A DNA stretch of 47,922 bases from JANRIG01 sp033765235 (GCA_033765235.1 JANRIG010000001.1:1-47922), one strand, 5' to 3'; shown: positions 1 through 9,215, counted from the first letter of the stretch. Notes: a model not told the origin generated them from the sequence alone. Numbers and translations: made by a program.

Positions 1-223
1 GCCCCATACCTCTAAAAAAGACCTCAACGACAAATACCAAATATATGAGGAAAATGGGGTAAAAGAATATTGGGTAGTGTACCCCGGTGAGGAATACATA
101 GAGGTATATACCCTTGCCAATGACAAATATGTGAGGCATGATGTATATGCTAATGATGAAACACTGCAAAGCGTGCTATTTCCAAATTTAAAAATTGATA
201 TAAAAGAAGTATTTGAAGCATGA
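1..223 (+). CDS. Uma2-family (DUF820) putative endonuclease, C-terminal fragment
   Basis: The reading frame is open from base 2 to the TGA at 221-223, giving the last 73 residues of a gene that begins left of the window. The fragment has the hallmark Uma2 order: an S-K-K-D-L-x-D-K-Y segment, then Y-E-x-x-G-V-K-E-Y-W-V-V, a short strand with I-E-V-Y, and a C-terminal L-F-P-N-L-x-I-D-I helix. Known members have a PD-(D/E)xK restriction-endonuclease-like fold and unclear biological roles. The upstream acidic residues of the active site are not in view, so activity cannot be judged. Its stop codon overlaps the start of the next gene (ATGA at 220-223), which points to translational coupling. Confidence 0.8.
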   Translation, partial: PHTSKKDLNDKYQIYEENGVKEYWVVYPGEEYIEVYTLANDKYVRHDVYANDETLQSVLFPNLKIDIKEVFEA

Positions 224-831
224 AAATAATTTGCATTGGCAAAAACTACCCTGAGCATATTAAAGAACTGGCAAGTGCTACACCTAATTCACCCGTAATA
301 TTCTTAAAACCTGATACAGCATTGCTCACTCATAATAAGCCATTTTACTATCCTAATTTTTCTAATGAAATACATCATGAAGTAGAAATAATAGTAAAAA
401 TAATGAGCAATGGTACTAATATTGAGCAAGATATAGCCAATAAATATTATTCTGAAATAGGTGTGGGTATAGACTTTACAGCCAGAGATTTACAAAGAAA
501 CCTCAAAGCCAATGGATTGCCATGGGAAATATCCAAAGCGTTCAACCACTCAGCACCCATATCAAAACTATTGCCCAAAAAAATGTATGGAGATATAAAA
601 AATATATCATTCGGTTTACTAAAGAATGGCAAAAGCGTGCAAGAAGGCAACACCAAAGACATGATATTTGACATAGACACCATCATAAGCTATGTATCTC
701 AATTTATTACACTCAACACGGGAGATATCCTATTCACCGGCACCCCCCATGGGGTAAGTGCTGTACAAAAAGGCGATGTATTGGAGGCATATATAGAGGG
801 CGATAAATTGCTGGAGTGCAAAATATACTAA
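220..831 (+). CDS. Fumarylacetoacetate hydrolase family protein (acylpyruvase-like)
   Basis: 203 residues, about the size of the short single-domain FAH proteins such as YcgM-type acylpyruvases. The N-terminus (MKIICIGKNYPEH) is the usual G-x-N-Y-x-x-H lid start. The H-x-E-V-E motif gives candidate divalent-metal ligands E54 and E56, and G-V-G-I-D-F-T-A-R-D supplies D85. The terminal G-D-I-L-F-T-G-T-P-x-G-V block is the family signature. The family cleaves C-C bonds in acylpyruvates or decarboxylates oxaloacetate; the substrate here cannot be told from sequence. The gene overlaps the Uma2 gene by 4 nt and its stop overlaps the convergent CAP gene by 4 nt. Family assignment is firm; the specific reaction is not. 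Confidence 0.88.
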   Translation: MKIICIGKNYPEHIKELASATPNSPVIFLKPDTALLTHNKPFYYPNFSNEIHHEVEIIVKIMSNGTNIEQDIANKYYSEIGVGIDFTARDLQRNLKANGLPWEISKAFNHSAPISKLLPKKMYGDIKNISFGLLKNGKSVQEGNTKDMIFDIDTIISYVSQFITLNTGDILFTGTPHGVSAVQKGDVLEAYIEGDKLLECKIY

Positions 832-1496
832 TTTTTCTCAAAATCTACCTTACCTGCAAAGTCCATCACACAGTTTACTTTGTATGAATGGTGACTTTCT
901 ACTGCCACACCTACATAATTGAGCTCGCGATGCAATATATTTTTGCGATGTGCTACTCTGGGCACACCCTCATCTATGAGTAAGTTGCACACAATATCCA
1001 TGGGTTCGGTGCTGCCGTATTCACAATTTTCGGCTATCATCATTTTCCAATGCACGTGTTTGGTGATACGGTCTTGCATACTGCTGCCATGCTCACCTGT
1101 GTGCCCTGTGGCTCCATGCTCGCCGCTCCACTTAGCATGACCTCTGGCTGCCAATGTGAGCCCTTTGGATACATGAAAAGGTTTTTTAGGAGCTATACTG
1201 TCAAGCACTACATACAATGTGGCAAGCTCGTGTGACAATAATACGCGCTTTTGATACGACTCACTAAACCTTGTTTTCAGTTGCTCAAGGTATAGTTTTA
1301 GATAGGTATCTTTAAACTTTTTGGGCTCAGCGCGCACATAGTTCATTAACTTTACTACTTCTTTTTCCTTATCAGACATGAAATCTATTGCTTTTGCTGT
1401 ATTCAGTTTTTCATATATTGGTTGGTTCCATATACTTAAATCTATTGATTGGGCACATAGCCAAAATGGAAATATTATTATCAATACCAATTTCAT
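828..1496 (-). CDS. Exported CAP-domain (SCP/PR1-like) protein
   Basis: 222 residues with an N-terminal signal peptide (about 16 residues, ending C-A-Q-S), so it is probably periplasmic or surface-exposed. The CAP domain starts near residue 45 with N-Y-V-R-A-E-P. It continues with L-T-L-A-A-R-G-H-A, G-x-x-G-H-T-G-E-H-G, an A-E-N-C-E-Y-G segment and A-H-R-K-N-I-L-H, all typical of bacterial CAP proteins. These motifs carry the paired His and Glu residues of the CAP cavity. Bacterial CAP proteins have no single agreed function. It has its own promoter-like element and is convergent with the FAH gene. Confidence 0.85.
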   Translation of the reverse strand: MKLVLIIIFPFWLCAQSIDLSIWNQPIYEKLNTAKAIDFMSDKEKEVVKLMNYVRAEPKKFKDTYLKLYLEQLKTRFSESYQKRVLLSHELATLYVVLDSIAPKKPFHVSKGLTLAARGHAKWSGEHGATGHTGEHGSSMQDRITKHVHWKMMIAENCEYGSTEPMDIVCNLLIDEGVPRVAHRKNILHRELNYVGVAVESHHSYKVNCVMDFAGKVDFEKN

Positions 1497-1513
1497 ATCA
1501 AAACAATTTGGAG

Positions 1514-1521
1514 CAAACTTA
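1514..1521 (-). promoter_or_regulatory. Bacteroidota -7 element for the CAP-domain gene
   Basis: On the minus strand the octamer reads TAAGTTTG, an exact match to TAnnTTTG. It lies 17 nt upstream of the ATG at 1496, giving a leader of roughly 12 nt. No TTG is visible at the expected -33 distance. Confidence 0.5.
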
Positions 1522-1588
1522 AATAATATAATTCATATCTAAATTAATAATATGCACAATATATATAGCCTTTTCATAGAATAGATGC

Positions 1589-1596
1589 TAATTTTG
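1589..1596 (+). promoter_or_regulatory. Bacteroidota -7 element for the glycan operon
   Basis: TAATTTTG matches TAnnTTTG exactly and lies 21 nt upstream of the TTG start codon at 1618. The predicted start near 1603 would leave about a 15-nt leader. This supports the TTG start, since an in-frame TGA at 1597 excludes anything further upstream. No clear -33 TTG is seen. Confidence 0.5.
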
Positions 1597-1617
1597 TGAT
1601 GTATTATTCAAAAAAAA

Positions 1618-2640
1618 TTGTTAAAAATATACCCCGTATCAGACTATATTACAGAGCCTTATCAAAAAGAGCAGCTCAATAATATTTATGACACTTGGAG
1701 GCAGTATAGCTCACAAAGTCATGATTTTGTATTGGTAAAAGATGAAAATGAAGCTGATATATTTTTGTTTAATACACATTTTACTTCAAGAGATGAATAT
1801 TACTTAATCACCACACATCATTTTTATAAAAAATATTTTCATAAATGTATGTTGTGGTGCGACAAAGATGTGCCTTACCCCATATTGCCAGGCATATACA
1901 CTGCCATGCCTCGTGTGCCTATGCACCATTTATTTTTCAGAACAGTGCCATACCTATCAGATACCAACCCTGTAATTAGTGCAAATAATGAAATATTGCC
2001 TAAGTATATGGCTTGTTTTCAAGGCAGTATGTCGGCTAATGTGCGCAAAAATATTATGAAACAAAAATACTCAGATAGTATATTGCGCATAAGCACTACA
2101 CCCTATTGGGGCGATTTTATATTTGGAAAAGGGTTTGCCGATACGGGCAGCGATTATCTCTCTCAGTATGCTGCCAACATGCTCAATGCCAAGTTTATAT
2201 TGTGCCCCAAGGGCAATGGTACAGCCTCTTACCGCTTTTTTGAAACACTTCAGGCTGGCAGAGTACCAGTGCTCATTTCAGACAGCTATGTACTACCTGC
2301 AATAGACGAAAATTGGGATGATATCATTATTACCATTGCCGAAAACAACATTCGCAACCTTGAAAAAATATTATTAACCTATGAAAATGAATGGCAAGAG
2401 AGAGGTAAAAAAGGTAAATTTATATATGAAAAATATTTCTCCAAGTCACAAAAGACAAGATATTATTTGCTTGCACTCAAACAAATATATGATCAAATAA
2501 ATAAAATATCATTTTTGTATATGATAGTATATAAAATATTTGCATACGCATATATATTACATAGTAATGTAAGTTTCCAACTCAAACGCACCATAAGCAA
2601 AACTATTAGTTACATAAAACAAAAATTGAAATGGAAATAA
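1618..2640 (+). CDS. Exostosin-like glycosyltransferase (GT47-type)
   Basis: 340 residues from a TTG start; no ATG or GTG lies between it and the in-frame stop at 1597. The C-terminal half carries the exostosin pattern: A-C-F-Q-G-S, then F-I-L-C-P-K-G-N-G-T-A-S-Y-R-F-F-E, then L-Q-A-G-R-V-P-V-L-I-S-D and a W-D-D segment. These correspond to the nucleotide-sugar binding face of GT47 enzymes. There is no signal peptide, so it should act in the cytoplasm on a membrane-linked glycan. The lysine-rich C-terminus may sit at the membrane. It overlaps hemF by 10 nt and heads an apparent operon with other envelope-glycan genes. The sugar it transfers is unknown. Confidence 0.8.
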   Translation: MLKIYPVSDYITEPYQKEQLNNIYDTWRQYSSQSHDFVLVKDENEADIFLFNTHFTSRDEYYLITTHHFYKKYFHKCMLWCDKDVPYPILPGIYTAMPRVPMHHLFFRTVPYLSDTNPVISANNEILPKYMACFQGSMSANVRKNIMKQKYSDSILRISTTPYWGDFIFGKGFADTGSDYLSQYAANMLNAKFILCPKGNGTASYRFFETLQAGRVPVLISDSYVLPAIDENWDDIIITIAENNIRNLEKILLTYENEWQERGKKGKFIYEKYFSKSQKTRYYLLALKQIYDQINKISFLYMIVYKIFAYAYILHSNVSFQLKRTISKTISYIKQKLKWK

Positions 2641-3527
2641 CCAAAGACCAAATTGGAGCATATTTTAAGTGCCTGCAAGATGGTATTTGCGAAGCTATAT
2701 CTATAGCTGATGGCAAAGGCACTTTTGATGAAGATGTATGGCATCATCATAGCGGTGGAGGCGGGCGCACACGTATAATACAAAATGGCAACATCATAGA
2801 AAAAGGGGGAGTAAATTTTTCAGCAGTGTGGGGGCCCACGCCCGATATCATTACTGATGGTATAAATGGCTCAAAATCTACATTTTACGCTACAGGTGTA
2901 TCTATTGTAATGCACCCCTACAATCCTATGGTGCCAATTATACACATGAATGTAAGGTACTTTGAGATGAGCACAGGTACATATTGGTTTGGCGGAGGAA
3001 TAGACCTTACTCCACATTATGTAGATGAGCATGATGCCAAATATTTTCACACTTCTCTCAAAAGGGTATGCGATGCACATGCTCCACACTACTATCTTGA
3101 ATATAAAAATAATGCAGACAATTACTTCTTTATACCGCACCGTGGCGAGACCAGAGGTATAGGCGGTATATTTTTTGATAAATTGACAGAAAATAATAAA
3201 GTAGTGAAATCACAAATATTTGAATTTGTAAAAAGTGTAGGTGAAATATTTGCCCCCATATACACACATTTTATGCAAAAAAACCATACACTTATCTACA
3301 ATGAATTGCATAAAAGGTGGCAACTGATACGCCGAGGCAGATATGCTGAGTTTAATTTGGTATATGACAAAGGTACCAAATTTGGTTTGGAAACAAGTGG
3401 GCGCACGGAGTCTATACTTATGAGCCTGCCACCTGAGGCCTCTTGGATATATAATCATACTCCTGAAGCAGGTAGTGCCGAACAAAAAACACTATCTTTG
3501 CTACGCAAAGGCATATCATGGATATAG
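2631..3527 (+). CDS. hemF: Oxygen-dependent coproporphyrinogen-III oxidase
   Basis: 298 residues, the normal length for HemF. It converts coproporphyrinogen III to protoporphyrinogen IX using O2, in the cytoplasm. Conserved blocks are G-G-G-G-R-T-R at residues 42-48, then E-K-G-G-V-N-F-S-x-V-W-G, W-F-G-G-G-I-D-L-T-P, H-R-G-E-T-R-G-I-G-G-I-F-F-D and R-R-G-R-Y-x-E-F-N-L-V-Y-D. Requirement for O2 implies an aerobic life style. It overlaps the preceding glycosyltransferase and the following PAP2 gene by 10 nt each, so it is translationally coupled to genes with no evident link to haem. Identification is secure; the genomic context is unusual. Confidence 0.97.
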   Translation: MEITKDQIGAYFKCLQDGICEAISIADGKGTFDEDVWHHHSGGGGRTRIIQNGNIIEKGGVNFSAVWGPTPDIITDGINGSKSTFYATGVSIVMHPYNPMVPIIHMNVRYFEMSTGTYWFGGGIDLTPHYVDEHDAKYFHTSLKRVCDAHAPHYYLEYKNNADNYFFIPHRGETRGIGGIFFDKLTENNKVVKSQIFEFVKSVGEIFAPIYTHFMQKNHTLIYNELHKRWQLIRRGRYAEFNLVYDKGTKFGLETSGRTESILMSLPPEASWIYNHTPEAGSAEQKTLSLLRKGISWI

Positions 3528-4093
3528 CTCATATTTTAGAAATAATAGACAAGGGCGACAAAGCATTGTTTTTGATGCTTAATGCATTACACCATCCTTA
3601 CATAGACCCGGTGATGTATTGGGTTACACAAACCAAAACATGGATACCCATGTATGCATGTTTTTTATATTTAATCATAAAAAAGTATAAAATAAAATCC
3701 ATATATATAGCCATAGCCGTGGCACTGCTTATTACATTTACAGACAGGTTCACATCGGGTTTTATGAAACCTTATTTCAAGAGATTACGACCTTGCCATG
3801 ATACTGAAATAAAGGCTAAAGTACACACAGTAGATGGCTGTGGCGGTGAGTACGGCATGGCATCATCACATGCGTCAAACACATTTGGAGCAGCTATGCT
3901 TTTGTGCTTATTATTTGCCTTTGAGAGCTGGTGGCCGGCTACTCTGCTGTGGGCAGCAGTAGTATCATACAGCCGCATATATGTAGGGGTGCACTACCCG
4001 TGCGATGTATGGGTAGGTGCCATGGTGGGAGTGTTGGGTGCATTAGGGGTCTATTATTTGTTATTTGCAATGCTTAATATATTTAAGAAATAA
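3518..4093 (+). CDS. PAP2-family membrane phosphatase (undecaprenyl-pyrophosphate phosphatase-like)
   Basis: 191 residues with several membrane helices. All three PAP2 phosphatase motifs are intact: K84-x6-R91-P92, S-S-H at 116-118, and S152-R153-x5-H159-x3-D163. Family members dephosphorylate lipid phosphates at the outer face of the inner membrane, commonly recycling undecaprenyl pyrophosphate (PgpB/BcrC type). It overlaps hemF by 10 nt and is followed by two polytopic membrane proteins, so a role in lipid-linked glycan assembly is a reasonable inference. The true substrate cannot be read from the sequence. Confidence 0.9.
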   Translation: MDIAHILEIIDKGDKALFLMLNALHHPYIDPVMYWVTQTKTWIPMYACFLYLIIKKYKIKSIYIAIAVALLITFTDRFTSGFMKPYFKRLRPCHDTEIKAKVHTVDGCGGEYGMASSHASNTFGAAMLLCLLFAFESWWPATLLWAAVVSYSRIYVGVHYPCDVWVGAMVGVLGALGVYYLLFAMLNIFKK

Positions 4094-4104
4094 TAGTATA
4101 AAAA

Positions 4105-5493
4105 TTGGAAAAAAGAATTATTCTGATAGTACCCTTTATTCTATCTTTCATTGATATAGGTGATGATAACACAAAATATTTAACCTATTGGTTTTCAAGT
4201 CTTTTCATTGTCATATTTGTCGTGTTTTTTGACAATGAGGTTGAAATAACGGGCAACGACAAATTAGCCTATTTTTTTAGACCACTGTATTTGCCCCATA
4301 TCATATTTGCTTTTTACATGTCACTATCCACTATTTTTTATTATTTTGATGTAAACGGCTATTACTATTTTGAATTTCAGGCTATTAAAGTAGATTTCAT
4401 TAAAATTCACTTGCTGGCCGAGTGCCAAAGGCTATATTTATTGGCGCATTTATTTTATGTAGTAGGGCTATATATTACTACTAATTATGATTTTATACCA
4501 AGCTATAAGTTTAACACCGAGAATTATTCAAATACTATATTAAATATAAGCATTGTTTTTTTTGTATTGTCTCTTATTACCAAAAATGTGCAGGGTCTTT
4601 CGCAGCTCAGCATAGGCTTCGAGGGATTGAGCTATGTATCCTCAATAATGTTGATAACTATCTCATTTGTAGAAGCCAAGTTTGCCATAATAGGCTATGC
4701 AATATCTATTTTTGTGTTTAACTATATTTTGGCACTCACCTCAGGTTCTAAGGAAGCTATGATTACACCCATATTATTTCTAAATGTATATTTGCTGCAG
4801 AGATATAGACTTGCATCATTTATCTTTTTCATCCCGATATTTATCTTCTTTTTTTATTATTTACCTACATTTAATATTATTATCAGGTCTTTAGGGTTGT
4901 CCGGCGAAATGTCAAGTATAGAGCAAATCACTTTTGCCATCAATGAAATAGAAAGCGGCAATGCACCTCTGGAGGATAATAACTGGTATTTTTTGGTTTA
5001 CAGATTATCAGAAGTAGATATGTTTATTAAATATTTTGAAGCTGTGCCTGCCTACCACCCACATTATGATTTTCAGATTGTAAAACAAGGACTTGAAGCC
5101 ATAATACCTCGCATTTTATACCCTGATAAGCCCAATATTGAGACACAAGTAATGGAAAGAGTAAGAGAATTGGGAATAATAGCAGAATACTCATCTGTGT
5201 CTGCCAAACCTACTTTTGTGGCTGATTGTTATTTGTCATTTGGCAGTACCGGAATTATCATCGGGCATTTGATATTAGGCGTTATCATGGGATTATTGGG
5301 TATTAATTCCGAAAGATTATTTGGCGGATATACCATTGGTACTTCATTGATATTGACCGGCTTATTCAAAGGCATATGGAAACCATTTTGCTTTGAATTT
5401 TTATTTAACAATATTTTTTGGAGTACCATGATATTTATTACCATTTTTTTTGCTTTCAGGTCACGAAATCTATTATTGAACCCGGATGAATAG
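4105..5493 (+). CDS. Polytopic membrane protein, O-antigen/exopolysaccharide polymerase-like
   Basis: 462 residues from a TTG 11 nt after the previous stop; no ATG occurs near the N-terminus. It is strongly hydrophobic throughout, with roughly ten or more predicted helices and one large hydrophilic segment in the C-terminal half. That segment is rich in W, Y, E and R and includes a P-R-I-L-Y-P-D-K-P stretch. This motif and loop placement resemble Wzy-type polymerases and the related membrane proteins of Bacteroidota capsule clusters. I do not recognise a specific family beyond that. Its neighbours (PAP2 phosphatase before, GT-C-like enzyme overlapping after) fit a lipid-linked glycan pathway. 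Confidence 0.65.
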   Translation: MEKRIILIVPFILSFIDIGDDNTKYLTYWFSSLFIVIFVVFFDNEVEITGNDKLAYFFRPLYLPHIIFAFYMSLSTIFYYFDVNGYYYFEFQAIKVDFIKIHLLAECQRLYLLAHLFYVVGLYITTNYDFIPSYKFNTENYSNTILNISIVFFVLSLITKNVQGLSQLSIGFEGLSYVSSIMLITISFVEAKFAIIGYAISIFVFNYILALTSGSKEAMITPILFLNVYLLQRYRLASFIFFIPIFIFFFYYLPTFNIIIRSLGLSGEMSSIEQITFAINEIESGNAPLEDNNWYFLVYRLSEVDMFIKYFEAVPAYHPHYDFQIVKQGLEAIIPRILYPDKPNIETQVMERVRELGIIAEYSSVSAKPTFVADCYLSFGSTGIIIGHLILGVIMGLLGINSERLFGGYTIGTSLILTGLFKGIWKPFCFEFLFNNIFWSTMIFITIFFAFRSRNLLLNPDE

Positions 5494-6937
5494 TAAAGTA
5501 ATATTTTTCATTGTTTACTCACTTATCTGTATCATATATTTTGTATTTGCCATATACAAATACCCACTCTTAGGCAATGATGCCTATAATTTTTTGCCGG
5601 GCGCACTTATGTATAATATTAATCATGAAATGGTCAATCATTTTTCGGAAGTGGCCAAATGGTTTGACCCACAGTATCACAGATACATTTATTATCCTCC
5701 ATTATATACAATTGTAATCTCAAAAATGTTAATTTTTAATGATATGAATGGCTTATACATAGCAATATACATGCTTTTTATATTGAATATTACATCAATG
5801 GCTGTTGTAATACATATATCAGCCAAGTCTGCACTTATTAAATCAAATAAAAACTTCATTTATATCATTGGTTCATTTTTTTTATTATGCTTTGCATCTG
5901 CCATTGAATATTCATTGGGCAGACCTGAAATATTGGCAACTCTTATTATCACTAATATCATAGCGTCTTATTTGTGTGTTTCTAAAAAATTAAAATTTTT
6001 TATCATTGGCGCCCTTATGTCTTGCCTGCTTTTTACACAACTTATCGCTACACTTATTGTAGGTTTAATAATCGTTTATTTCATAATATTTATTTCGAAT
6101 AATAGATTTTTGGACAGCACACTATTTGCTGCAGGTATATTGGCCGGGAGCATTTTAGTCGTATTTTTTCTCCTTCCATATTCTATCTCAGATTATTTTA
6201 TTCCTATTTGTAACCATATAAAATACGCTTCAGGTATTTACTATTTTGACCTTTTTGGCATCAAATTTTATCATATAATAAATAACCATTATGCATTTGT
6301 TATCTTATGGATATTTATAAGTATATATTATATTTTGCGGAGGCATAATAACAATATTACTGTTAATAAATATCAAACTATTTATACAATAACATTGCTG
6401 GCGTTTGTATTTTATATTTGGTTCAAAAACCTCCATGCAGCATATACCATATTTTTGTTTTTGCCGCTAAGTATTGTATTCATTATTCAAAATTTAGTAT
6501 ATAACAAAAATACTATTGGGGAATTGGGCATCATAATATTTGTTTGTATATTGACTACAGCAAGCTTTGGCAGAAAAGTAGTTAATTTTTATCAATTCAT
6601 TGATAAAAAAGGCATCACCTACGAGCAATTTGATAGTATTGTGGGCAAAATCACAGATACTATACCCCTACACACCAAAATAGGAGTGAGCGAGTCTCTA
6701 TGGCCAAGATTTATTAAATATAATAATGTGACCATCACTACGCACCTCCAAACATCCGACAGCAGCATCAAATATCTTTTTTTTCAACAGGCAAATTATT
6801 CAAAATCAACTCCTGACAGTATAGCCGGGTACAGCTTACTTTTTTGCAATTATATAAATACTCCAAATCAACTGTTCGGGGTCAAAATTGGAAGCAGCAT
6901 ACCCGGATACCAAACAGCTATATACAAAAAGAAATAG
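5486..6937 (+). CDS. GT-C-fold membrane glycosyltransferase (ArnT/PMT-like)
   Basis: 483 residues with many transmembrane helices. The first periplasmic loop has G-N-D-A-Y near residue 30, matching the acidic catalytic site of GT-C enzymes, followed by R-Y-I-Y-Y-P-P-L-Y-T, a common PMT/ArnT-like loop feature. A hydrophilic C-terminal domain of about 110 residues follows the last helix. Such enzymes use polyprenyl-phosphate sugars on the periplasmic side. It overlaps the polymerase-like gene by 8 nt and ends the operon, 16 nt before the convergent aldolase/dehydrogenase gene. The class is likely; donor and acceptor are unknown. Confidence 0.7.
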   Translation: MNSKVIFFIVYSLICIIYFVFAIYKYPLLGNDAYNFLPGALMYNINHEMVNHFSEVAKWFDPQYHRYIYYPPLYTIVISKMLIFNDMNGLYIAIYMLFILNITSMAVVIHISAKSALIKSNKNFIYIIGSFFLLCFASAIEYSLGRPEILATLIITNIIASYLCVSKKLKFFIIGALMSCLLFTQLIATLIVGLIIVYFIIFISNNRFLDSTLFAAGILAGSILVVFFLLPYSISDYFIPICNHIKYASGIYYFDLFGIKFYHIINNHYAFVILWIFISIYYILRRHNNNITVNKYQTIYTITLLAFVFYIWFKNLHAAYTIFLFLPLSIVFIIQNLVYNKNTIGELGIIIFVCILTTASFGRKVVNFYQFIDKKGITYEQFDSIVGKITDTIPLHTKIGVSESLWPRFIKYNNVTITTHLQTSDSSIKYLFFQQANYSKSTPDSIAGYSLLFCNYINTPNQLFGVKIGSSIPGYQTAIYKKK

Positions 6938-6953
6938 TATTTTTGCATTATAT

Positions 6954-9074
6954 CTACCTCACAAAACTGGCAGCCACTCCCCCATCTACATTTATGATGT
7001 TGCCGGTACTTTTGTTGAGCAATCCGCCTGTGAATGCAAATACCGCATTGGCTATATCGTCAGTATATATGATTTCATTCATGAGTGTGCGCGAGGCATA
7101 GAATGCCGGCAACTCTTCTACTTTTATGCCATAAGCTTTGGCTCTACCTTCAGCCCAGCCTGTGGTTTCCCATATTTTGCTGCCACCTATCACTGCATCC
7201 GGGTTCACTACATTTACCCTAATTTTATCTTTGCCCAGCTCGGCAGCCATCAGGCGTGAGGCGTGTATCTGTGCAGCCTTTGCAGAGCCATAGCCAAGGT
7301 TATTAGGCCCTGATACTAAACCATTTTTAGAAGCAATGTTCACAATATCGCCACCCAGTTTTTGTTTTCTGAGTATAGATATGCCCTCTTTGCTCACCAT
7401 AAATTGCCCTTTCACTATCACATCATAGAGCAAGTCCCAGTCTTTTTCTTCGGTGGTTTCTATGGTTTTGGATGTGGCAAGTCCTGCACAGTTTACTATG
7501 ATATCTACCCCTCCAAAAGCCAAACTCGCTGCTTTAAAAGCACTTGCTATAGATGTAGCCTTGGTCACGTCCAGTATTGTATCTGCTACTATGTCTTTGT
7601 TAAATGTTTTCACAAATTCCTCTTTGGCTTCTTTGAGCCATTCGGGGTTGAGGTCTGTGAGCACTATACATGCACCTTCTTCTACAAATTTTTTGGCTAT
7701 GGCTTTGCCTATGCCTCCGCCAGAGCCTGTCACTATAGCTACCTTGCGCGATAGTGGTTTTTCTTTAGGCATACGTTGAAGTTTAGCTTCTTCAAGTAAC
7801 CAATATTCTATGTCAAATGCCTCCTGCTCCGGTAGCCCTTGGTAGGCTGATACTGCCTCTGCACCTTTCATTACATTGATGGCGTTGGTATAAAACTCTG
7901 CCGACACACGCGCAGTTTGCTTATCTTTAGAAAAGGTAAACATACCCACACCCGGATATAGTATCACTACAGGGTTTGGGTCGCGCATGGCGGGGCTGTT
8001 GGCACGTTTGCAACGGTTGTAATAGCCTGTGTACATTTCGCGGTATTGTGCAAATTGTTTTTCAATTTTTTCAATTACATCAGGTTTGTTTAAGTCTGCA
8101 TCAGGTGCTAATTCTAAAATAAGAGGGCGTATTTTGGTACGTAAAAAGTGATCGGGGCAGCTGGTACCCACCGGACCAAGTTTTGCCAAATCGTTGGAAT
8201 TGATAAACTCCAGCACACGCTCATCGTCTGTGTAATGACCTACCATGCGCACGTATGATGAAGCCAATCCTCTCAAAGTAGGGATGATAGCAGCTGCTTG
8301 ATTTTTGCGTGCCTCAGGCTCAAGAGACTTTATTTTTTGACCGCCAAATATTGGTGCTTTTTTACCATAGTTTGCAGCCAAATATTCGCTCGCTTCTTCT
8401 ATCACATTGAGGGTATTGATATAACTTTCATAAGATGTGTCGCCCCATGTGAATAGTCCATGCCCGCCAAGTATTAATCCGCGCATGTTAGGATTTTTTT
8501 TCACCGCTTTTTCGAGCTTCACGCCAAGGTCAAAACCCGGTCTTTGCCAAGGAATCCACACCATGGTGTCGCCCCATATTTCTTTCATTATTTTTTCTCC
8601 ATCTTTGCAGGCTGCTATAGCTATAAGTGCATCAGGATGCAAGTGGTCTATATGTTTGTAGGGTAATAATCCGTGTAGCGGAGTATCTATAGATGGAGTA
8701 GCAGACTTGAGGTTGTGCAAGCAATAGTTGAACAACTCTACCATCTCATCTTCCATTTCTATACCTTTGTATACTTCTTTGAGGTTGTGTAGCTTATCTA
8801 CAAAGAGTGATGCACATCCTGCACGTTTGAGGGTGCCTATGTCGCCCCCTGAGCCTTTTACCCACATCACTTCTTCTTTTTTGCCTGTAAGCGGGTCGCG
8901 GTCTTTTATTTTGCAACTGGTATTGCCACCGGCATAGTTGGTAAGTCGCAGGTCTGCACCTAATAAGTTGGAGCGATATATGAATAAATCTACCTCATCG
9001 GTTATAGTAGTAGCTTTGGCATCGTCCCATAGGTATGATACATATTTATACTCGGCTTTTTTGGCGTATTTCAT
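6954..9074 (-). CDS. Bifunctional class II aldolase / short-chain dehydrogenase (rhamnulose-1-phosphate aldolase/alcohol dehydrogenase type)
   Basis: 706 residues, the standard length of this fused family. Residues about 1-420 form the class II aldolase-like half, with T-P-L-H-G-L-L-P-Y-K-H, H-L-H-P-D-A and G-G-H-G-L-F-T-W-G providing candidate zinc-binding histidines. Residues about 440-706 are a Rossmann SDR domain: T-G-S-G-G-G-I-G near 447-455, N-I-A-S-K-N-G, and catalytic Y-G-S-A-K near 594-598. The known activity of relatives is cleavage of rhamnulose-1-phosphate to DHAP and lactaldehyde with lactaldehyde oxidoreduction. No rhamnose isomerase, kinase or transporter is adjacent, so the sugar is inferred from family only. 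It stands alone with its own promoter. Confidence 0.9.
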   Translation of the reverse strand: MKYAKKAEYKYVSYLWDDAKATTITDEVDLFIYRSNLLGADLRLTNYAGGNTSCKIKDRDPLTGKKEEVMWVKGSGGDIGTLKRAGCASLFVDKLHNLKEVYKGIEMEDEMVELFNYCLHNLKSATPSIDTPLHGLLPYKHIDHLHPDALIAIAACKDGEKIMKEIWGDTMVWIPWQRPGFDLGVKLEKAVKKNPNMRGLILGGHGLFTWGDTSYESYINTLNVIEEASEYLAANYGKKAPIFGGQKIKSLEPEARKNQAAAIIPTLRGLASSYVRMVGHYTDDERVLEFINSNDLAKLGPVGTSCPDHFLRTKIRPLILELAPDADLNKPDVIEKIEKQFAQYREMYTGYYNRCKRANSPAMRDPNPVVILYPGVGMFTFSKDKQTARVSAEFYTNAINVMKGAEAVSAYQGLPEQEAFDIEYWLLEEAKLQRMPKEKPLSRKVAIVTGSGGGIGKAIAKKFVEEGACIVLTDLNPEWLKEAKEEFVKTFNKDIVADTILDVTKATSIASAFKAASLAFGGVDIIVNCAGLATSKTIETTEEKDWDLLYDVIVKGQFMVSKEGISILRKQKLGGDIVNIASKNGLVSGPNNLGYGSAKAAQIHASRLMAAELGKDKIRVNVVNPDAVIGGSKIWETTGWAEGRAKAYGIKVEELPAFYASRTLMNEIIYTDDIANAVFAFTGGLLNKSTGNIINVDGGVAASFVR

Positions 9075-9093
9075 AGTTATAGTAAATTTTTTA

Positions 9094-9101
9094 CAAACTT
9101 A
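9094..9101 (-). promoter_or_regulatory. Bacteroidota -7 element for the aldolase/dehydrogenase gene
   Basis: The minus strand reads TAAGTTTG, an exact TAnnTTTG match 19 nt upstream of the ATG at 9074. No -33 TTG is seen at the expected spacing. Confidence 0.5.
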
Positions 9102-9136
9102 TTTAGTAATAAATATTTTCCATAATGTATTTATGA

Positions 9137-9144
9137 TATTTTTG
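9137..9144 (+). promoter_or_regulatory. Bacteroidota -7 element for the giant subtilase gene
   Basis: TATTTTTG matches TAnnTTTG and lies 71 nt upstream of the ATG at 9216. It is divergent from the element at 9094-9101. The surrounding DNA is very AT-rich, so chance matches are possible. Confidence 0.35.
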
Positions 9145-9215
9145 TATTTATTTCTTATTTCATATCATTGATATATAAATTGAATATGACAAATAATTAA
9201 TATACAATACGTAAT

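Noticed and set aside
6888..7259. 123-codon plus-strand frame after the GT-C-like gene
   Set aside because: It lies antisense to the dehydrogenase domain of the aldolase/dehydrogenase gene and overlaps the preceding gene in another frame.
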